The notes under the pieces were generated by a model, which saw nothing but the letters and a program-made list of their open reading frames with translations, made no database searches and was not told the origin of the DNA. The position numbers and the translations under genes were made by a program. Below, piece after piece: positions 10,860 to 21,625 of a stretch of DNA of 64,000 nt (positions are counted from its first letter, which is position 1; the number at the start of each line of letters is the position of its first letter). Source of the DNA: Gentiana macrophylla. Taxonomy: Eukaryota; Streptophyta; Magnoliopsida; Gentianales; Gentianaceae. Where the stretch lies: contig JAOBSW010000438.1 of assembly GCA_026214975.1 (NCBI GenBank), positions 26,374 through 90,373 of the forward strand. The letters run 5' to 3'.

Positions 10860-11621
10860 ATGCTAGGATCCTTTCTTGATAAGAGATTAAGAGTTTAAGG
10901 AATGTTTTCAAGCATCAAGGCAGTGTGGTAATGTACACAATCCTTCCGCACTTGTTGAGAAGGTGATGCAAGTTCGGCGGGAGTTGAGGATTTGGAGCTC
11001 TCATAGGCATTGGAACTTGCGGAAGCGTATTACGGAGAAAGATGAGGAATTACGTAACTTGAGAAAGTTACCTACCTACTCGGTTCAGTAGGAACACGAC
11101 ATTCTGCAACAAATTGACCACTGGAAGACTATGAAGGGGGAGTATTGGAGGCAGAGAGGTAGAGTGGAGTGGTTACTGCATACAGACATGAATACGAGCT
11201 ACTTTCATTATAATACGGCGCCCGGAGAAAACGAAATAGAATTCATTTGTTGCATGACTCTCGAGGGTTGTATGTGATGAGCCTGGACATAAAAGCGTGT
11301 TGCGATAGATTATTTTAGGGCCATTTACTCGCCTAACGGGGCTGTTTTTTATTTAGATAGGTTCTGATTGGATGAGATCGATGTTGAGCAACAGCAGCAT
11401 TTAGCCGCAGCCTTTACAAGAGAGGAAGTTTGTGTTACTTTAAAATAGCTGCCAGGGAGGAAGTCGCCTGGACCTGATGGTATGAATGTCATTTTTCTAC
11501 AGAAATTTTGGAGCATAGTGGGGGAAGATGTCCTGAAGGTAGTGTTGGATGTCCTGATGTAGCCCCTCTTGAGAAGTAGAATGAAACATATATCTCGTTG
11601 ATTCCGAAGGTCGCTACCCTC
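10860..11621 (+). pseudogene. LINE ORF2: linker and N-terminal RT
   Basis: After a poorly conserved linker, GRKSPGPDGMNVIFLQKFW (about 11457-11513) is the first RT block of plant LINEs. The next block (LIPKVAT) stops at 11621 exactly where the solo LTR and its target duplication begin, and the reading resumes at 13315. In-frame stops, such as TAG near 11090, show decay independent of the insertion. Confidence 0.8.
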
Positions 11622-11626
11622 AAGAT

Positions 11627-13309
11627 TGTTAGGTGTAGTGCCCGAAAGACAATTTATGTAATTTTTTTTATTTAATAAATGACATATTTTATTTCATCTT
11701 ATTATTTGCTTTGTGCTTATATTTAATACACTGCTGAAAACCCCAAGTCGTACCATATGTAGCCATATAACTTAGTGTGTTTCACACATGAGGATTAAGT
11801 TTATGGTGATACACTTGAACTATTAGCCCGTGGTGAACTTAATCAAAATATGGGGTCTATGGATTAAACCACCATTAATGCACCCAGAACACTTTATGGT
11901 GTGACCGTCTTACCCGCACCGTCGACATTGGTTGTCTTAGTGGGGCATTTATATACAGTATGATGAGAGTCATATAGATTTGGACCGATTTAATCTCGAG
12001 TTTCTCATATAATTCCGTGATTGAGAAATCTTATTAAATCACAAAATGATCATATATGGATTAAACTTAATCCTGAAGTGATTACAGACTCCTACTTGTA
12101 TCAGGATAGGGTTTGATGTGTTCGTTAAGGATCACTAAGTGGCGCGGTCTGAATCACTTTCACGTTGGCACTATTCTGGAATTAGTGAGAAATGTGTGTC
12201 TCACAGATATGGAATCCATTCCTTCCTGCGGGAAATAGAAAGACAATCCCCTTATTTGTTGATCCTAGAAACTGATCATCCCGGGAGTTTGTATTGGTTA
12301 TGAACTAATTGATCACTAGTGGGTTAATGGTAAATAAGGATAAGTTGTAATGAAGAAGGTTTACGGAAATAATCCTACTGCAGTACGGATAGTCTATGGA
12401 GGGTTAGTTTATATGAAATGATTATATCAATGGACACTTATCGACTCGACTTGACATTTTGAGAATAAGTTATATCTATAATCGATAGAGTTCAGTTTCG
12501 GATTTATGGTGGCGTAATTCCGGAATTAATAAGTTGAGTAAAAATATTTTGTTCGATGAATATTTTATTCAATTTATTGTAGCTACTGATTAGAGGTCCA
12601 TGGTCCCCGGGTTGGCTCCTAACACGCGAGTGTTTTCTCGTTTTATTGAACCTCGAGAATAAATTAAATAGTTGGTCTATTTAATGAATATACAAATATT
12701 ATTTATTTGGTAATTAATATGTAAAATAGAAAAGACATTTTCTATTAAAATTGACTAAAAAAGTGGCACCCTATTTGAGATAATTAGGAGAAGAAATTTT
12801 TCTAGATTATGTCACATGTGTAAATTAATTATTTATTTGTTAAATAATTAATGGATAAATTAAGAGATTGATTTTTTGGGAATTATCTCTTATTTTGTGG
12901 GAAAATATATCTTTTCCTTATGGGAATATGTTTTTGTGGTATGAAAATGATAACTCTTTTGACTAGTTATTTTCCTATATAAAGAGAATTCCTCCCAACA
13001 CAATAAACACTTGATATTTGCGCCACAACCCAATTAAAAAGGAAGAAAATTAGTTTCTTGCCTTAGTCATTTAGAGAAGAAAAACCTAGGGTTTTTCTTG
13101 TGCATATTCGAGGAGGTTCTACGGCGAGGATCGACGTCCATAATCCGGAAGGCTACGGCATCTCCCTTTGGTCGATTATCTCTTCCTCTCCGATAAGGTA
13201 AATCTTCAACCTTCTCGTAGGATTAATTAGTTATGTCTCATATCGTAAATCGCATAAGCTTCCGCTGTGCTAAGATCGAGTGTCTCGATCGGTGCTACTA
13301 CTCCTAGCA
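11627..13309 (+). mobile_element. Solo LTR (1683 bp) inside the LINE reverse transcriptase
   Basis: Begins TGTTAGGTGTAG and ends CTCCTAGCA. It is flanked by a perfect 5-bp target duplication AAGAT (11622-11626 and 13310-13314). TATATAAA at 12976-12983 puts the promoter about 80 percent along the plus strand, as expected for an LTR. No coding sequence, primer site or polypurine tract is inside, so it is best read as a solo LTR left by LTR-LTR recombination. Removing it and one AAGAT rejoins the LINE RT block. The superfamily is not clear. Confidence 0.88.
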
Positions 13310-13314
13310 AAGAT

Positions 13315-14258
13315 CATGACTAAATTCCGTCCGATTGCTCTGTGTAATGCGATCTATAAGCTTATCTCTCGAGTGTAATTAATCGCCTCAAAGGGGTGAT
13401 TGGGAATGTGATCTTGGAGAACCAGAGGGCATTTGCATCGGGATGTCTTATCATGGACAGTGCAATTATAACTTTTGAAGCTTTTCATTCATTACAGGCA
13501 GGAGAGCAAGGATGCGTTAATCATGCTACTTTAAAGTTGGAAATGGCTAAGGCCTTTGACCGGGTGGAGTGGCAATACCTTTGGAGGGTCATGGATGGAG
13601 CGCATGAGGTTTCCTCAACCTTTTATTGACGTGGTGCACGGTGTGTGACAACAGTCTCTTACCGTGTTCTGATTAAAGGGAAGCCAAGTAGCAGAATAGT
13701 GCCAACTAGGGGGATCCGGTAGGGGGATCCACTGTCACCTTTCATTTTCATCATCTGTGCTGAGGGATTTACGGCTCTGCCTAATGATTTTGTGCACCGG
13801 GGGGTATTACGCGGCATTCGCTTTGGCACGGAGGTAGCGATTTCCATTTCGCATTTGATTTACTGAGGATGTCAACATGGTTTTCTTTGAGCACTTAGAT
13901 AAGGCGGTAGAGGAATTGGTCGAGCTTTTTGACAGGTATGGGGCACTTTCAGGCCAAGTGATAATTTTCCATAAATCTAGTATATATTTTTTGGATGGGG
14001 TTAGAGAGAAGCGTGAGATGGTGTCGGATCTGCTACAAATTCCCTTAGGGGATGGTGGTTTGGGTAAGTATATGGGGTTTTCATACATGATAGGAAGAAA
14101 TAAGAATAAAGTGTTTTGTTTCTTGTGGGATAAAATTCAAAAAAAGATAGCTGGATGGAATGACACTACTCTCGCCGGTAGTAGGGAATGAGGTTTTTAT
14201 CAAGTGAGCTCTCAAGCCATACCCACATACATTATGTCGTGCTTCAAGGTACCCACAC
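13315..14258 (+). pseudogene. LINE ORF2: central RT domain
   Basis: TKFRPIALCNAIYKLISR directly follows the target duplication. Next come VILENQRAFASGCLIMDSAI and MAKAFDRVEWQYLW, the AF-D-x-V motif that holds a catalytic Asp. The FADD active-site box (about 13850-13880) is degraded to a TED-like sequence. ELFDRYGALSGQVIIFHKSS follows normally. The frame ends in a run leading to IPTYIMSCFKVP, where the hAT-like element is inserted. Confidence 0.85.
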
Positions 14259-14659
14259 CAGGGGACGGACCCAAAGCATGGAGGAGGGGGTGCATGGCCC
14301 CCACTCAAATTTCAGTGTGAAATTACTAGTATACCCCTCCAATAATATTAAATACATGTGTATGTATATATTTGAACGTTTCTAATAAAACTCTACTTGT
14401 AACTCAATTGGTATGGTGTCTAAGTACTAACCATGGGGTCAAGAGTTGAATCCTATTTGCTTCATACTTTTTTAATCCTTTTTATTTGTTTTCATCTACA
14501 GTTTGTAATTTATGTTTTATTTTTCCCTTTCTACAGTGTTTAATATTTATGTTTCCCCTTTTCTTATTAACATTTGTGAATTTTTCTAGAAAACTTTTCG
14601 CTACATATTTTAGTGAGAATTCGCCCCCCCACTGGAAAAAATTATGGGTCCGTCACTTG
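14259..14659. mobile_element. hAT-like MITE (401 bp) with internal SINE-like sequence
   Basis: The left end CAGGGGACGGACCC and the right end GGGTCCGTCACTTG form imperfect terminal inverted repeats. The flanks are CCCACAC (14252-14258) and CCCATCAC (14660-14667), an 8-bp target duplication with one base lost on the left. Eight-base duplications and CAGGG ends are hAT features. No transposase frame is present. The flanking LINE frame joins across it. Confidence 0.75.
14395..14470 (+). mobile_element. tRNA-like SINE fragment inside the MITE
   Basis: AACTCAATTGGTATGG (from 14401) resembles a pol III A box, and GAGTTGAATCC (14443-14453) a B box, about 40 bp apart, as in plant tRNA-derived SINEs. 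Only these boxes support the call. Confidence 0.4.
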
Positions 14660-14667
14660 CCCATCAC

Positions 14668-15620
14668 TCTAATCAAAGAACTTGAGCAAATGATTCAGAG
14701 GATTCTTTTGGGGAGACACAGATAATAAGCGCAAGATATATTAGAAGAAATGGGATGCTGTTGTGCCGTCGAAGAATTTAGGGGCTTGGGATTTTGAGAC
14801 TTAGAATGTTATAATTTGGCATTTTGGCAAAGCGATCTAGAGAATCTGACCAATCCGGGTTCACTAGCAGCACAGGTATTACATGCAAAAATATTTTGAG
14901 GATAGCACAATTCTCGCAGCTGGGTTGGAGGCTAAACCGTCTTATTTGTGGCGTAGCATTCTTGAGGGATGGGATCTTTTGTACAATGGGATAAGATGTA
15001 GAGTGGGAGGTAGAGAGTCGGTGTATGTATTTCATGATACCTGGGTCAATCGGCAACCTTCGTTTCACATACCTTTCGCAGGGCATGAGCTTCCGGCAGA
15101 TTCCACCTTTTTTTTTATCTTTTTATGCCCGGCTCCATAGTATGGGATATGCGGCCCAGTGCGGCAACTATTTAGACCTTGGGAAGCATATTCCATTTCG
15201 GAGACTACCGTGGCTCCTAGGGAACACCCGGATCGATGGATTCGACCTTCTGAACGTAGAGGATTCTATAATGTTCGGTCGGGATATTTCAGCCTTATCG
15301 CTTTATCAGTCATCATCGGTGGCGGGACCGTCCCGCCGATGAAGGCGAGCAAGATTTGGTGGAATTGTTGGAGGCTTCCGGTTCAGCCAGCGTATTCGAC
15401 ATTTTATGGCGATTCTTTCATGATTCCCTTGCTATTGGCCGGGGGGCTTACAAAGCGGAATGTGAGGATGGTGTCTAGTGTAGCCTCTCGAGAGACTCTG
15501 AAACGATGCGACATGTGATCTTTGAGTGTGAGATGGCATGAAGGCCGCGTTGGTTTGGGGCGTTCGTAATTTTGTGGTTCTTTACGAAGACTTCCTTTGC
15601 TGGAGGCCATGAAACTGGAC
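14668..15620 (+). pseudogene. LINE ORF2: post-RT region and RVT zinc finger
   Basis: LIKELEQMIQRI resumes after the MITE. Then, in shifting frames, come NLGGLGF, KPSYLWRSILEGWDLLYNGI and VYVFHDTW, a conserved plant LINE linker. Near 15500 ETMRHVIFECEMA matches the H-x-F-x-C end of the zf-RVT motif. Multiple stops. Confidence 0.78.
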
Positions 15621-16126
15621 CCAAGCTTCGATGCCCCATTTACCGGATAAATGGATACGTCCTCCGCCGGGCGTAGTTGAGATTAATGTGGATGCATCGA
15701 TTCACGGAGACAAGTGCAGGTATTGGGGTGATTTTCCAAGACTACAATGGACAAGTACTCCACTCGCGCTGCGTATCATTTTGATCAGGTGAACCAATAG
15801 AATACATGGGCTTAAGGCAATTTCCACTGGCCTTGGAAGGCGGTGCACTTAGGGATTCGACAACTAGTGTGAGAATCTCAGCGTGTATTCGGCGCCTTTG
15901 ACGGCCCGTAGAGAATCTCATCTTGCAGTGTTTATTTCTGGATTGCTTGACTCTTACGCCTAGTTTTATATCTCTTTATTTTTTGTTTATTTGGTGCATG
16001 GGAAATGTCCCAGCGCATCTTCTCGCTAGAAATTGTTTATCTATTTTACCTTTCGAACACTTTGGGGTTCCATGCGCGGGTGATATTACAGGTGATATTT
16101 TAGCCAGCTTGTTTGGCGGAAATTGA
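15621..16126 (+). pseudogene. LINE ORF2: RNase H tail
   Basis: PPGVVEINVDASI (about 15662-15700) carries the first catalytic Asp of plant LINE RNase H. Near the end GNVPAHLLARNCLSILPFEH matches the NxxAHxLA C-terminal segment, and the frame stops at 16126. Frameshifted between the two. Confidence 0.75.
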
Positions 16127-16143
16127 TTCTAAAATTTATTGTT

Positions 16144-16145
<2 letters not shown>

Positions 16146-16209
<64 letters not shown>
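16146..16209. repeat. (TA)n(CA)n compound microsatellite
   Basis: About 18 TA units, then about 13 CA units, directly after the LINE 3' end. Confidence 0.97.
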
Positions 16210-16213
<4 letters not shown>

Positions 16214-16214
<1 letters not shown>

Positions 16215-16372
16215 TCGGGTCGGGATCGGGAACCCGAGTGAATTGAGATTTTATACCCGATCCTTTCCGCATTTTTCGGATGGCAAAAGTCCCGAAATTT
16301 AGGGTTGGGAAATATTCGAAGTCGGGATTTTTTGGGACGGGTCGGGATTATCGGGAAATTTGTCACCCCTAG
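16214..16372 (-). mobile_element. GGGTCGGGATC-rich MITE-like fragment
   Basis: Repeated GTCGGGAT words with an end reading GGGGTGACAAATTTCCC on the minus strand, a form common to short non-autonomous hAT-type elements in plants. The left boundary is merged with the microsatellite. No target duplication was found. Confidence 0.4.
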
Positions 16373-16978
16373 CTTAGATGGCTGGGTTGTGCATTCGCTT
16401 TATTTTTTTTTTTGAGTCATGTGAAATATTGTTTTAAAAACAAAAAAAAAAAAAAAACCAAAATAAACATTCAGTGGTAAGTGAGCTTGAGAATATTTAG
16501 GAGTCATTCGACATTCGATTCTCCTACGAGTATTTATGTTGAAAGCGCAGAGTAAAGTCGGATTCTGCATACACGCCCAATGGTTGATTAAGGATAACGG
16601 GGTGTTAAGAAAAAAAAAGAAAAAAAGAAAAACAACAACAAAGGAAGAAAACATAAACAAAGAAAAACAATTGCAAAAACATACGCCACTTCCAAAAGAA
16701 ATTTTGGGAATTAAATTTTTTTTTCGAGGTGACCAGGAATTAATTTTAGGAAAAATTAGGTTAAATCCACATTTCCCCTTATTTAATAATTAATCCGATT
16801 TCAATTTTTAGTTGTATTAATGACAAAACAAATTTGTATGGTCTATTTTGCCCTTATTTGCAATAAATCTGAATCACAATTTTTCTTCTTCCTCCCTATA
16901 CACCCTTTCCAAGCCATCTAAATTCTTGGCCTCCATTACAGCCAAGCCGCACCATCCCCGCCCAATCTCCACCTCCGA

Positions 16979-17323
16979 GTGTCATCTCCAACAGAAATCA
17001 AGTTATTCCATCTCCTTTCTTCACTTTTCCTCCTGTATGCTCTATATTTTGCCTTTTCCCTCCATTTCCTGCAACTTTTTAGGCACCCCAAGCACCTTAC
17101 AAAGAGCCTATTTGGAAGCTTTATTTCATCACACCAACCACCGGTCTTTCTTCCTCATGTGAGTGTAAGGTAAAATAGCTTGCTCCTCACTTGCTTTGAT
17201 TTCAATTTTGGTCTAATTTTATCAATTTTGGGGCTAGTTTATTGTGGGTTGATTTGAATTTTTGTGACAAAATACATCATACAGTTTGAACAAATCAAAC
17301 TACCAAGTCAAGAACAAGAATAA
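16979..17323 (+). CDS. Possible two-exon small hydrophobic protein (72 aa)
   Basis: ATG at 16979 opens a 60-codon exon that ends exactly in phase at a GT (17159: CAT then GTGAGTGTAAGG). A 126-bp AT-rich intron ends in ATCATACAG at 17284. Exon 2 (17285-17323) adds FEQIKLPSQEQE and a stop. The product has one long hydrophobic segment (about residues 9-34, LLSSLFLLYALYFAFSLHF) and a basic middle, suggesting a small membrane protein. I recognise no family. An unspliced reading gives 64 residues. The 5' side is CT-rich like a leader. It could be a chance ORF or a gene relic. Confidence 0.3.
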
Positions 17324-19267
17324 GTCATGGATGAGGATGTTGAAGGCATTACAAAAATTTGTTGAAAAGAGGAGAATGAGGGTTGAGCGCTTACTGGAAA
17401 CTAAGTATTCTATGGTGAATTTCTTTCTTATTGTATTTATGGGTTGTCGTGTTCATAGATGTAAACCTCTCTCAATACTTTGAATGGTTGATCTACTTCA
17501 AATTGTGGGTTACAGAAGTAACCAATGGCTTTCTGTTTTTGGTATTAACATGGATGGTTTTGTGGCTCTTAAATTTTCACACAATTAAATATGAAATATG
17601 TTTGTTTTCCATGATTGATAGTCTTACATATATAAATATACTATAGAAGTTGCTCTTCATTCGAATTGTTCCTTTCATGTTGAAGTTGTGCTTAATTGCA
17701 ATCTTTTGTAATATTTCAGGTTTTCCATGAAATGTGGTAGTTTTCCATGATTGATAGTCTTACATATATATTCGTTGCTATTCACAGACATTTAGTTGGT
17801 ATAAAAGTTGCTTATGTCATGAGGATCAAGCGTTAGCAAGCTCACGCATTTGTGATAATGTTAGTGTGCTCTTGTGTTTGAATGTGATATTATTCTTTGT
17901 GATCTGAATTCTTTGTTATTGTGTTATTGATTATGAAAGCAAAAAGATTTGTGTGCTACCGTCTTTATCAGATGGAATGGAACAACACAGTTTAATTTCT
18001 CAGTTGGAGTTAGAGTATTACGATCGTGGCATTCATTTATGACATACATCGACTAATCAAATACTCTTTTCAAATACTCACAACATAAGGATAAAGTTGT
18101 GAGTATTTGTTGTAAGTATGTTGAAAACATTTCCTGGAAGTAATTTTTTCCATTACGATTGAAGGTGTAAATTATGATTGAATGTGTTATTTGAAAATAC
18201 ACAAGTTTTTTGGGTGTTAATGTGATTACGTTATTGTCAAATGGTTTTTAGTTTATGGTTTGCGTTCGTTTTAATCCATAAAAGAATAGAGGTTGTCGGT
18301 GTCTTTGTAAAACTTGCTGAGTCCATGATTATTGGCTAATCTCAGACTGTTACTGTTAATGGGAATAGTGTTATTGTGTTTGTTAAAAAAGCGATTATTC
18401 TTTATTCTTTATTCGATGTAATCTTATTCTTGTGTTATTATATGCTTGCCAAAATATTCGGATTTCAAAAACTACGTCGAAAGGGTATCATATGATATCT
18501 CAAAATGAAGAGGAAAAGGATATGAACTTTGGTGAAAGAATTTTGATGATCGGATTATTCTAAATCAAAAATTACGAGTCGTTTATAAGAAAAACACTCC
18601 GATCAATGCAAATATTTTTTCGCTTTCAAAATTTACGTCGGAAATGTATCGTATGAGATCTTAATATAAAAAAAAAAAATATGAATTTTTGTGAAATTTT
18701 TTTGATGATCGGAGTTTAAATCGAAAAGTTACGGTTATTTAAAAGCCAAAGCTTATAAAACAAAAAAAAAACTGAAAAAAACAAAATAAAAATGAAGTGT
18801 TCATGCTCCTTCCCGCAGCAAATGGGTGGAGCATTCAGGAGCAAATGTGTGATGTTTCCGGCGAATGATAGAAGGATATTTTTATAAAATCCAAATTTTT
18901 TTGTCGCTTTTACAACTTTTTCAAAATTATGTATCTTGTTTATTTATTTTGTATTAAAAAATGGATTTTAGGCTCTCCTCTCTTAATTTTATTACAACAA
19001 ACTTCAGAAGACTAATAACTTATGTCGTAAAATTACTAAAATAAAATTGTATGAGACCAAAATTGGTATCAAATCAAAGTTAAAGTAGTTATTTCACTAA
19101 TTAAATTAAAATCATATGAGGCGAAAATCAAACCACCTCAAATTATAAGACCTATTTTACATTTTTTCCCTTAATTGTGGACATTATCATTACCTAAATC
19201 AATAGGTTAATTATACATCGTTATCAACGACGTAAAACTATGTTTTTGCCGTTTCTTACCTTATTTT
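17324..19267. other. Intergenic, AT-rich; short duplications only
   Basis: No convincing gene. A 31-bp exact direct repeat lies at 17604-17634 and 17740-17770. Two imperfect copies of a roughly 120-bp sequence, each with a TACGTCG word and a TTTTGATGATCGGA word, start near 18463 and 18630. Confidence 0.6.
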
Positions 19268-19708
19268 TCATTCTGGTGGTGGCATACTCGGCTCGCATAT
19301 TCCGTTATCATTACAGGGACAGATCTTATCATCCACACAAAATTCAACATTCCCTTCAAATGTGCATCGTTCGTTACATTTTCCAGGTTCCACAGTCCCA
19401 CATATTAGCGAATCGGGATTACATGGACATTCGTCTTCATCGTCACACGAAACATCTTCATCAGTTTCGATTTCTCGGCATGGACCGTTACATGAACCCG
19501 CAGGGAATATAAATGTATCTGCTGGGAGAGGGAGACTTGTAGTTCTTCTAATGGAAGTCACTGATAAGGCTCCATAAACATCAACCGCGCCTGCAAAATT
19601 AATTAATTCTTCGATATAATGAAGGAAATTAAAATTAAAATAATATATATTAATCTCACCTGCAGACATGAGTAGCACAACCAAGAAAACAAGCTTAAAC
19701 ATCATCAT
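19268..19708 (-). CDS. Secreted cysteine-rich protein, two six-Cys repeats (spliced)
   Basis: Best model: exon 1 19660-19708, intron 19591-19659 (GTGAG...TTGCAG, 69 bp), exon 2 19268-19590, giving 123 residues. It starts MMMFKLVFLVVLLMSAG, a clear signal peptide, so the product should enter the secretory pathway. After a linker (about residues 20-47) come two repeats of C-x3-C-x(8,10)-C-x5-C-x-C-x(5,6)-C, both with a CPCN core: CNGPC to ICG and CNERC to ICE. The tail is acidic and proline-rich. Twelve evenly paired cysteines suggest two disulfide-bonded modules. The intron length is a multiple of three without stops, so intron retention would keep the frame, and an upstream in-frame ATG at 19786 is less likely because the signal peptide would then be internal. 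The family is not recognised; no function is assigned. It is the only gene here with an intact frame, splice sites and promoter-like sequence. Confidence 0.72.
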   Translation of the reverse strand: MMMFKLVFLVVLLMSAGEINIYYFNFNFLHYIEELINFAGAVDVYGALSVTSIRRTTSLPLPADTFIFPAGSCNGPCREIETDEDVSCDDEDECPCNPDSLICGTVEPGKCNERCTFEGNVEFCVDDKICPCNDNGICEPSMPPPE

Positions 19709-19739
19709 CGCAAATGTAACTAATTTATGTAAACCAAAA

Positions 19740-19815
19740 TAAAAAAAGAGAGAGAGAGTACAAATGATGAGATATATAGCTTGCAAGATTAGTATTGTAC
19801 ATTATATAGCTGGGA
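19740..19815 (-). promoter_or_regulatory. Promoter/leader of the cysteine-rich gene
   Basis: On the minus strand two TATA-like sequences, AGCTATATAATG (about 19811-19800) and GCTATATATCTC (about 19783-19772), precede a CT-repeat leader (19743-19763) and the ATG at 19708. The arrangement is typical of a plant promoter. Which TATA is used is not known. Confidence 0.5.
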
Positions 19816-19984
19816 CTTTGCTCGTCTTCTATTAAAGAAAAATACTTGTATTTAAAATATTATTAAAGTGTATATTTCTTAAAAATACTTGTATTAATAC
19901 ACATTATTAACGTGTTTATTTCTCTCAAACGGCATATTTTTGAGAGTTGTCTTCTTATATTTCATTATACATTAAAAGTGTAGG

Positions 19985-21625
19985 TAATTTCTCCATTGAG
20001 CACCCCCTCAAATGTGGGCAATCTCTATATAATTGGGGTTCATCTCTCCCAGCAACCACTCAAGTGTGGGCAATCTCTATATAATTAGGGTTCAACAGGC
20101 CAAGAGGCGGAGCCGGATTTAAACTTGGGTGGGCTAAGTGACCATGTCGAATTCGTCCGGTAAATTTGGATTAAGAATATTTTAAGGATCAAAGCAGAAT
20201 TACATAGGATTTTTAGTGTAACATTTTTTTTTTTAAGTGGAGCTGAAGCAGCCCCTTAGTCTACACATAATTCACGCCCTTGAACACGCCCCGCCAGTGT
20301 GGCGGCTCTCCCGGCAACTTTGCGTAATATAAATTGTGAAAATAATATTCCACACCACTATATTTCGTTATACAATAAAAGTGGAGCAATCTCTCTCAAA
20401 TGGCCCCTCAAGTTTGGGCAATCTATATATAATTGGGATTCAACATGGTGGGTAAACAATCTCTCCCAACACCTGCACTTGATATAAATTTTGAAAATAT
20501 TGTGAACACTTGCACAATATAAATTGTGAAAATATTGTGAAAAATATTGGCAATCTCTCCAATAACCCCACTTGCATGTTGAACCCCGATTATATCACCC
20601 CGAAGTGTGGGCAATCTACATATAATTGGGATTCAACACTTGATTGGCAATCTCTCCCAACAACTGCATAATATAAATTGTGAAAATATTGTGAACACTC
20701 GAACAATATAAATTGTGAAAATATTGTAAAAATATTGACAATCTCTCCCAGCGTGACCTCAAATGTATGCAATCTACATATAATTGTCCTTAAGTGTGGC
20801 AATCTACATATAATTGGGGTTCAATATGCAAGTGCAATCTCTCTAAACATTGTGAAAATATTGTGAAAAATATTAGCAATCTCTCTCAAGTGACACCCTT
20901 AAGTATGGGCAAACTCTATATAATCGGGGTTCAACACGCATGATTATCTCTCCCAACACTTGCATGATATAAATTGTGGGCCATCTCTGTATAATTGGGG
21001 TTCAACACGCGGTGGACAATCTCTCCCAACTCTTGCACAATATAAATTATGAAAATATTGTGAACACACCTGATATAAATCGTGAAAATATTGTGAAAAA
21101 TATTGACAATCTCTCTCCAGAATCCTCAAATGTGGATGATCTACATATAATTGCCTCCAAATGTGGGAAATCTCTATATAATTGGGGTCAACACAGGTGA
21201 AGCGTCTCTCCCAACGTTGTGAAAATGTTGTGAAAAATATTAAGCAATCTCTCCAGTGCCCTGGTGTGGGCAATCTCTATATAATCTACATATAATTGCT
21301 TCAAGTGTAGGAAATCTATATAATTGGGGTTCATGGCACAAGTGAGCAATCTCTCCCAACATTGTGAAAATGTTGTGAAATATATTGGCAATTTCTCCTT
21401 GCGGCCCTCTCGGTGTGTGGCAATCTCACGCACCAAGTTTCGATCGCATGACCTCTCGCTACGATACAGTATTAGGATTAAGCGCTTATCGTTTTATTAA
21501 AACCAATTGGTGTTAGTAAATGTATTCTTATATTCGTCATATATTAAGAGTGTGAAGCTGTCTATATATCGCATGTACATTAAATGTAGGCAATCTCTAT
21601 ATAATTGGGGTTCAACATAAACTTA
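19985..21625. repeat. Irregular tandem field of TATATAATTGGGGTTCAAC and AATATTGTGAAAA motifs
   Basis: Two motifs alternate irregularly. One is GCAATCTCTATATAATTGGG followed by GTTCAAC, with about 13 recognisable copies (for example near 20028, 20427, 20921, 20990, 21318 and 21597). The other is ATAAATTGTGAAAATATTGT, seen from about 20330 to 21380. Spacing is uneven, from about 25 to 340 bp. The field begins about 170 bp upstream of the cysteine-rich gene's promoter. ORFs in it are repeat translations. Confidence 0.85.
20097..20290. mobile_element. MITE-like fragment within the repeat field
   Basis: CAAGAGGCGGAGCCGGATTT is a start common in short non-autonomous plant elements. The far end is not clear. 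Weak call from words only. Confidence 0.3.

Larger units (their letters stand above)
9726..16139 (+). mobile_element. Degenerate plant L1-type LINE with two nested insertions
   Basis: A plus-strand non-LTR retrotransposon with endonuclease, reverse transcriptase, RVT-type zinc finger and RNase H remnants in the normal order. It is interrupted by a solo LTR (11627-13309) and a hAT-like element (14259-14659). Its left end abuts the truncated LTR near 9725; its right end runs into a (TA)n(CA)n microsatellite. Sequence between 9726 and 10148 may be ORF1 or spacer; I recognise no domain in it. Many stops and frameshifts make it inactive. Confidence 0.82.

Noticed and set aside
16145..16366. ORF ending in a long VYIYIYI run
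   Set aside because: Translation through a (TA)n(CA)n microsatellite.
20423..21436. Several minus-strand ORFs with NLYC/IFHNIF repeats
   Set aside because: Translations of the irregular repeat field upstream of the cysteine-rich gene.
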